This document shows, piece after piece, positions 60,469 through 64,000 of a DNA stretch of 64,000 nt. Within the stretch, counting starts at the first letter, position 1. The number at the start of each line of letters is the position of its first letter. This DNA comes from UBA4416 sp044238845 (GTDB taxonomy: Bacteria; Bacteroidota; Bacteroidia; B-17B0; Aurantibacillaceae): NCBI GenBank assembly GCA_044238845.1, contig JBIICN010000005.1, forward strand, positions 55,681 to 119,680, given 5' to 3'. A model generated the notes under the pieces. That model searched no databases, was not told the origin of the DNA, and saw only the letters and a program-made list of their open reading frames with translations. A program made the translations under genes and the position numbers.

Positions 60469-61854
60469 CTACGCAGTAAAATATTTATAAAACAAAGGAA
60501 TGGTTTCAATACCTCTATAATAATTAAATAAACCGTAATGTTCGTTTGGAGAATGTAAACCATCACTATCTAATCCGAAACCAAATAAAATACTATCCAT
60601 TCCTAATTCTTTTTTAAATAAAGCAACGATAGGAATACTTCCTCCACTACGAGTTGGAACTGGCTTTTTGCCGTAAGTTTCTTCCATCGCTTTACTAGCT
60701 GATAAAAAACCTTTGGATGTAATTGGAACAACTACTGGCTCTCCACCATGATGCGCGGTTACTTTTACTTTTACTGATTTTGGCGCAATACTTTCGAAAT
60801 GTTTAATAAATAAATCACTAATTTCTTTTGATGATTGATTAGGCACTAAACGCATCGAAATTTTTGCAAATGCTTTTGAAGGTAAAACTGTTTTTGCGCC
60901 TTCACCAGTATAACCACCCCAAATACCATTTACATCTAATGTTGGGCGAATTCCAGTTCTTTCATTAGAAGAATAGCCTTTTTCGCCTCGTTCTTCGTCA
61001 ATATTTAAATCTTTTTTATACTCCTCTAAATTAAAAGGTGCTTTTGCCATTTCTGCTCTTTCTTCAGCACTTAGTTCTTGTACTTTATCATAAAAACCAG
61101 GAACAGTAATATGATTGTTTTCATCATGACAAGAAGCTATCATTTTACATAAAATGTTTATTGGGTTTGCCACGGCACCACCATACACACCACTGTGTAA
61201 ATCTCTGTTTGGTCCAGTTACTTCTACTTCCATATAAGCTAAGCCTCTTAAACCACTATCAATACTCGGAATATCATTGGCAATAATAGATGTATCAGAA
61301 ATTAAAATAATATCTCCTTTTAATCTTTCTTTGTTTTCAATAATCCATGGTCCTAAATTTGGCGAACCAACTTCTTCTTCTCCTTCAATCATAAACTTCA
61401 CATTACAAGGCAATGTATTAGTTTTCATCATGGTTTCAAAAGCCTTCACGTGCATATACATTTGACCTTTGTCATCACATGCTCCGCGAGCAAATATAGC
61501 GCCTTCGGGATGAACTTCTGTTTTTTTAATGACAGGTTCAAATGGAGGCGAATCCCATAAATTAAGTGGGTCGGCAGGTTGCACATCATAATGTCCGTAA
61601 ACCACAACAGTTGGTTTTGATGGATCAATTATTTTTTCGCCATAAACAACAGGATATCCTTTTGTTTGGCATATTTCTACCTTATCAGCACCAGCTTCCA
61701 TTAAACGTTGTTTAATGGCTTCAGCTGTTTTATCCATGTCGGTTTTATGTTCAGCACGGGCACTAATTGAAGGGATTTTTAATAGTTCTAGTAATTCATT
61801 TAAGAATCGATCTTTGTTTGTATTTAAATACTGTTGAATTTGATTTGCTTCCAT
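60469..61854 (-). CDS. M20 family dipeptidase
   Basis: This 461-residue zinc peptidase has the metal-binding VVVYGHYDVQPADP (His, Asp), DDKGQMYMHVKAFE, and the catalytic GEEEVGSPNL (Glu). A dimerisation insert at about 200-330 contains DLHSGVYGGAVANP. The C-terminal metal residue is in FGFGLDSDGLHSPNEHYGL. It fits the CNDP/dipeptidase branch of M20, which cleaves dipeptides in the cytoplasm. It probably shares a transcript with the flavoprotein gene. Confidence 0.94.
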   Translation of the reverse strand: MEANQIQQYLNTNKDRFLNELLELLKIPSISARAEHKTDMDKTAEAIKQRLMEAGADKVEICQTKGYPVVYGEKIIDPSKPTVVVYGHYDVQPADPLNLWDSPPFEPVIKKTEVHPEGAIFARGACDDKGQMYMHVKAFETMMKTNTLPCNVKFMIEGEEEVGSPNLGPWIIENKERLKGDIILISDTSIIANDIPSIDSGLRGLAYMEVEVTGPNRDLHSGVYGGAVANPINILCKMIASCHDENNHITVPGFYDKVQELSAEERAEMAKAPFNLEEYKKDLNIDEERGEKGYSSNERTGIRPTLDVNGIWGGYTGEGAKTVLPSKAFAKISMRLVPNQSSKEISDLFIKHFESIAPKSVKVKVTAHHGGEPVVVPITSKGFLSASKAMEETYGKKPVPTRSGGSIPIVALFKKELGMDSILFGFGLDSDGLHSPNEHYGLFNYYRGIETIPLFYKYFTA

Positions 61855-61957
61855 TATTGTAGAATTTTGGCACTAATGTACTTTTTTTATTTAAAAGGTG
61901 ATTTTGAGTGATTGAATATATTGTTAATTGATTGATTTTTAGGTATTTTTGGTTCAA

Positions 61958-64000
61958 ATGCTGAGTTACAAGAAAAGTCTTAAAACATATTTTTTAGTTA
62001 TTTTTTTTCTAGTATCTAAACTAGCAGAAGCTACTCACGTTGTTGGAGGCGAAATATATTATGATTACTTAGGTGGCGGCAACTACAAACTTCACATGAA
62101 AGTTTACCGTGATTGCCTGAATGGAATTCCTGAATTAGATGGATTTCCAGGAAGTAATAATAATGCAAATTTTACAATATATGATACACAAGGTAATGTC
62201 ATATTATCAAGTATATTTAATCCAATAAATATTAGTTTTGTTCCTCCAACCATTAATAGTCCTTGTGCACCAGCCAGTGCTAATAATGCCTGTGTTCAAG
62301 AAGGTATATATGAAGCAACTATAAATTTGCCCCCCAATGCAAACGGCTACTATATTGCTTATCAGAGATGTTGTAGAAACGGAACCATTTTAAATTTAAT
62401 TAGTCCAGGTGATGTGGGTGCTACCTATTGGGAATTCATACCTGGTACAAATTCTTTTATAGTTAATAGTAGTCCAAGATTTACTAACCGACCTCCTATT
62501 TATATTTGTTTAAATAAACCCATTGCATTTGATCATGTGGCAACCGACCCAGATGGAGATTCACTAGTATATAGTTTATGCACTCCATTTAATGGTTTAG
62601 ATGCCTGCTGTCCATTTTTAAATATACCAGCACCTCAATCAAGTTCACAATGCCCAAATCCTCCAAGTGCTTGTCCAAATGTTAACACGCCACCTCCCTA
62701 TATTTCCGTTCCCTTTAGTTCTCCATACAGTGCATCTTACCCGATGGCTTCAAATCCAGCCATTAATATTAACTCAAATACTGGTTTTCTAAATGGCAAT
62801 CCAACCATACAAGGGCAATGGGTTGTGGGCGTATGCGTTGAGGAATATAGAAATGGGGTGTTAATTGCTACTCATCATCGGGATTTTCAATTTAACGTTA
62901 TCGCTTGTCCGGGATTACCAACAGCAGGAATATCTTCTCAAACTACCACAAATAATGGTCAGGGCACAGGATATTGTAACGGATTTACTATTGCATTTAC
63001 TAATGATTCTCTAAATAACAATTTACCAACTACAACATACCAATGGAATTTTGGCGACCCAACGACCTTAAACGATACCGCCAATATTCCAAATGCAAGC
63101 TACACATATCTGACACCTGGAATCTATACCATTACAATGGTCGCTACAAATATCACAGGGTTATGCTCAGCTATTACAACTACTACTGTTTATGTGTATC
63201 CTTTATTAAAACCAGATTACATAACGCCAACCGCACAATGTTTTAATGATAATAGTTTTAATTTTAATGGAGGTGGGGCTTTTCAAGGCACAGGTACTTT
63301 TGCCTGGAATTTTGGGGCAAATGCAACTCCACAAAGTGCCAGTACGTCATCCGTTAGTAATGTTTCGTTTAACGCTCCTGGAATATATCCAGTTGTTTTT
63401 AGTGTTAGTGAAAATAGCTGCACGGCTACAGTTACTAAAACTATAGAAGTTGTACAAAATCCAACCGCTTCCATTGGTACATTTCCATCTGTTGCCTGCG
63501 ACCCTTTATCTGTAAGTTTTAATAATACAAGTACCGCAAGCACACCAATTACTTATTTATGGACCTTTAGTGATGGTACAATTTCCACACAACAAAATCC
63601 TACGCATGTGTTCACACCAGCTGGAATTTATGGTTTTACACTATCTATTTCAACCTCTCAAAAGTGTATTGACACCAGTCAAGTTCTTTCTCCTAATAGC
63701 ATCACTGTTACGCCTTCACCCACTGCAGATTTTAATATTTTATCAACGACTGGCTTATGTTTTAATGGTAATAATTTTAACTTCACTGATGCTAGTTTAT
63801 TTGTTACACCAGGCACAATTTTGTGGGATTTTGGAACAAGTGCATCTACACAAACAGCAACATCACAAACGGTATCAAACGTAAGTTATAATACTACAGG
63901 CACTTATCCAATTACATTAATAGCTAACGAAAATGGTTGTATAGATACCATCACAAAAAATATTGAACTTTACGAAAATCCAATAGCAGCTGTTGCACCA
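61958..64000 (+). CDS. PKD-repeat surface protein, 5' part
   Basis: I translated this by hand from the ATG at 61958. The frame is open for 681 codons to the window edge. It has a signal peptide (SLKTYFLVIFFLVSKLAEA), then THVVGGEIYYDYLGGGNYKL and VYRDC, an N-terminal block commonly seen in large Bacteroidota adhesins of the gliding-associated (T9SS type B) class. From about residue 330 there are PKD-like domains (YQWNFGDPTT, FAWNFGANAT, YLWTFSDGTISTQQNPTHVF, ILWDFGTSAS). Two related modules alternate: one with TFAWNFGANATPQSA..VSNVSFN, the other a standard PKD. The C-terminal CHU_C-type tail lies outside. Function: probable surface adhesin. Confidence 0.82.
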   Translation, partial: MLSYKKSLKTYFLVIFFLVSKLAEATHVVGGEIYYDYLGGGNYKLHMKVYRDCLNGIPELDGFPGSNNNANFTIYDTQGNVILSSIFNPINISFVPPTINSPCAPASANNACVQEGIYEATINLPPNANGYYIAYQRCCRNGTILNLISPGDVGATYWEFIPGTNSFIVNSSPRFTNRPPIYICLNKPIAFDHVATDPDGDSLVYSLCTPFNGLDACCPFLNIPAPQSSSQCPNPPSACPNVNTPPPYISVPFSSPYSASYPMASNPAININSNTGFLNGNPTIQGQWVVGVCVEEYRNGVLIATHHRDFQFNVIACPGLPTAGISSQTTTNNGQGTGYCNGFTIAFTNDSLNNNLPTTTYQWNFGDPTTLNDTANIPNASYTYLTPGIYTITMVATNITGLCSAITTTTVYVYPLLKPDYITPTAQCFNDNSFNFNGGGAFQGTGTFAWNFGANATPQSASTSSVSNVSFNAPGIYPVVFSVSENSCTATVTKTIEVVQNPTASIGTFPSVACDPLSVSFNNTSTASTPITYLWTFSDGTISTQQNPTHVFTPAGIYGFTLSISTSQKCIDTSQVLSPNSITVTPSPTADFNILSTTGLCFNGNNFNFTDASLFVTPGTILWDFGTSASTQTATSQTVSNVSYNTTGTYPITLIANENGCIDTITKNIELYENPIAAVAP

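Noticed and set aside
1..64000. CRISPR arrays, prophage blocks and classical IS elements
   Set aside because: No regularly spaced repeat-spacer series, cas genes, phage structural genes or transposases were seen.

Overview
The window is low-GC DNA from a member of the Bacteroidota. Several independent marks support this. At least four proteins carry a type IX secretion (T9SS) C-terminal sorting tail with the YPNP motif. A PorT-like T9SS protein, LytTR/LytS two-component systems with TPR sensors, a GH92 mannosidase and the ileS - TraR/DksA-like - lspA order are present. Promoter -7 boxes of the form TAnnTTTG occur in front of several genes. I cannot place it below phylum with confidence; gliding or T9SS-bearing flavobacterium-like lineages fit best.

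Region 1-14.4 kb is a regulatory and secretion block. It holds two sensor/regulator pairs (2017-5053 and 10854-13459), a stand-alone LytTR protein (1582-1911), two T9SS beta-propeller-like cargo proteins, several secreted proteins of unknown function and a PorT-like protein. Three genes on the minus strand (the truncated gene at 1-329, 579-1358 and 1582-1911) each have the same pair of 13-bp direct repeats placed 21 bp apart, one base upstream of a -7-like element. This is the expected shape of a LytTR activator site, so these genes probably form a small regulon. A 93-bp fragment of the first response regulator's 3' end survives after the second kinase gene.

Region 14.4-33 kb holds housekeeping genes (lspA, ileS with a DksA-like protein), a globin, and a compact gene set at 20.6-26.8 kb: O-methyltransferase, aromatic amino acid ammonia-lyase, ketoreductase, ketosynthase, acyl carrier protein and LpxL-like acyltransferase. 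This is the signature of aryl polyene/flexirubin-type pigment synthesis, although several expected partners are absent. Secreted T9SS proteins, a peptide-binding lipoprotein and exonuclease III follow.

Region 33-54 kb has a large outer-membrane protein, ribE, nadB, tRNA-His(GTG), a DUF4846 gene with no ordinary start codon, ftsX, trmD, an rRNA-methyltransferase-like gene, and a plus-strand run (sugar MFS transporter, GH92 mannosidase, TlpA-like thioredoxin, outer-membrane protein) that looks like glycan use. hflX and a membrane cytochrome c follow. Region 54-64 kb has a tandem amidohydrolase, a methyltransferase-glycosyltransferase fusion, a BaiN/HI0933-type flavoprotein, an M20 dipeptidase and the first 681 codons of a PKD-repeat surface protein running off the end.

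Two small single-gene insertions stand out: a GxxExxY nuclease-like gene enclosed by 36-bp imperfect inverted repeats (19693-20227), and an ORF6N gene enclosed by 27-bp direct repeats that duplicate the 3' end of hflX (51422-52141). No CRISPR array, classical IS element, transposase or integrase was seen.
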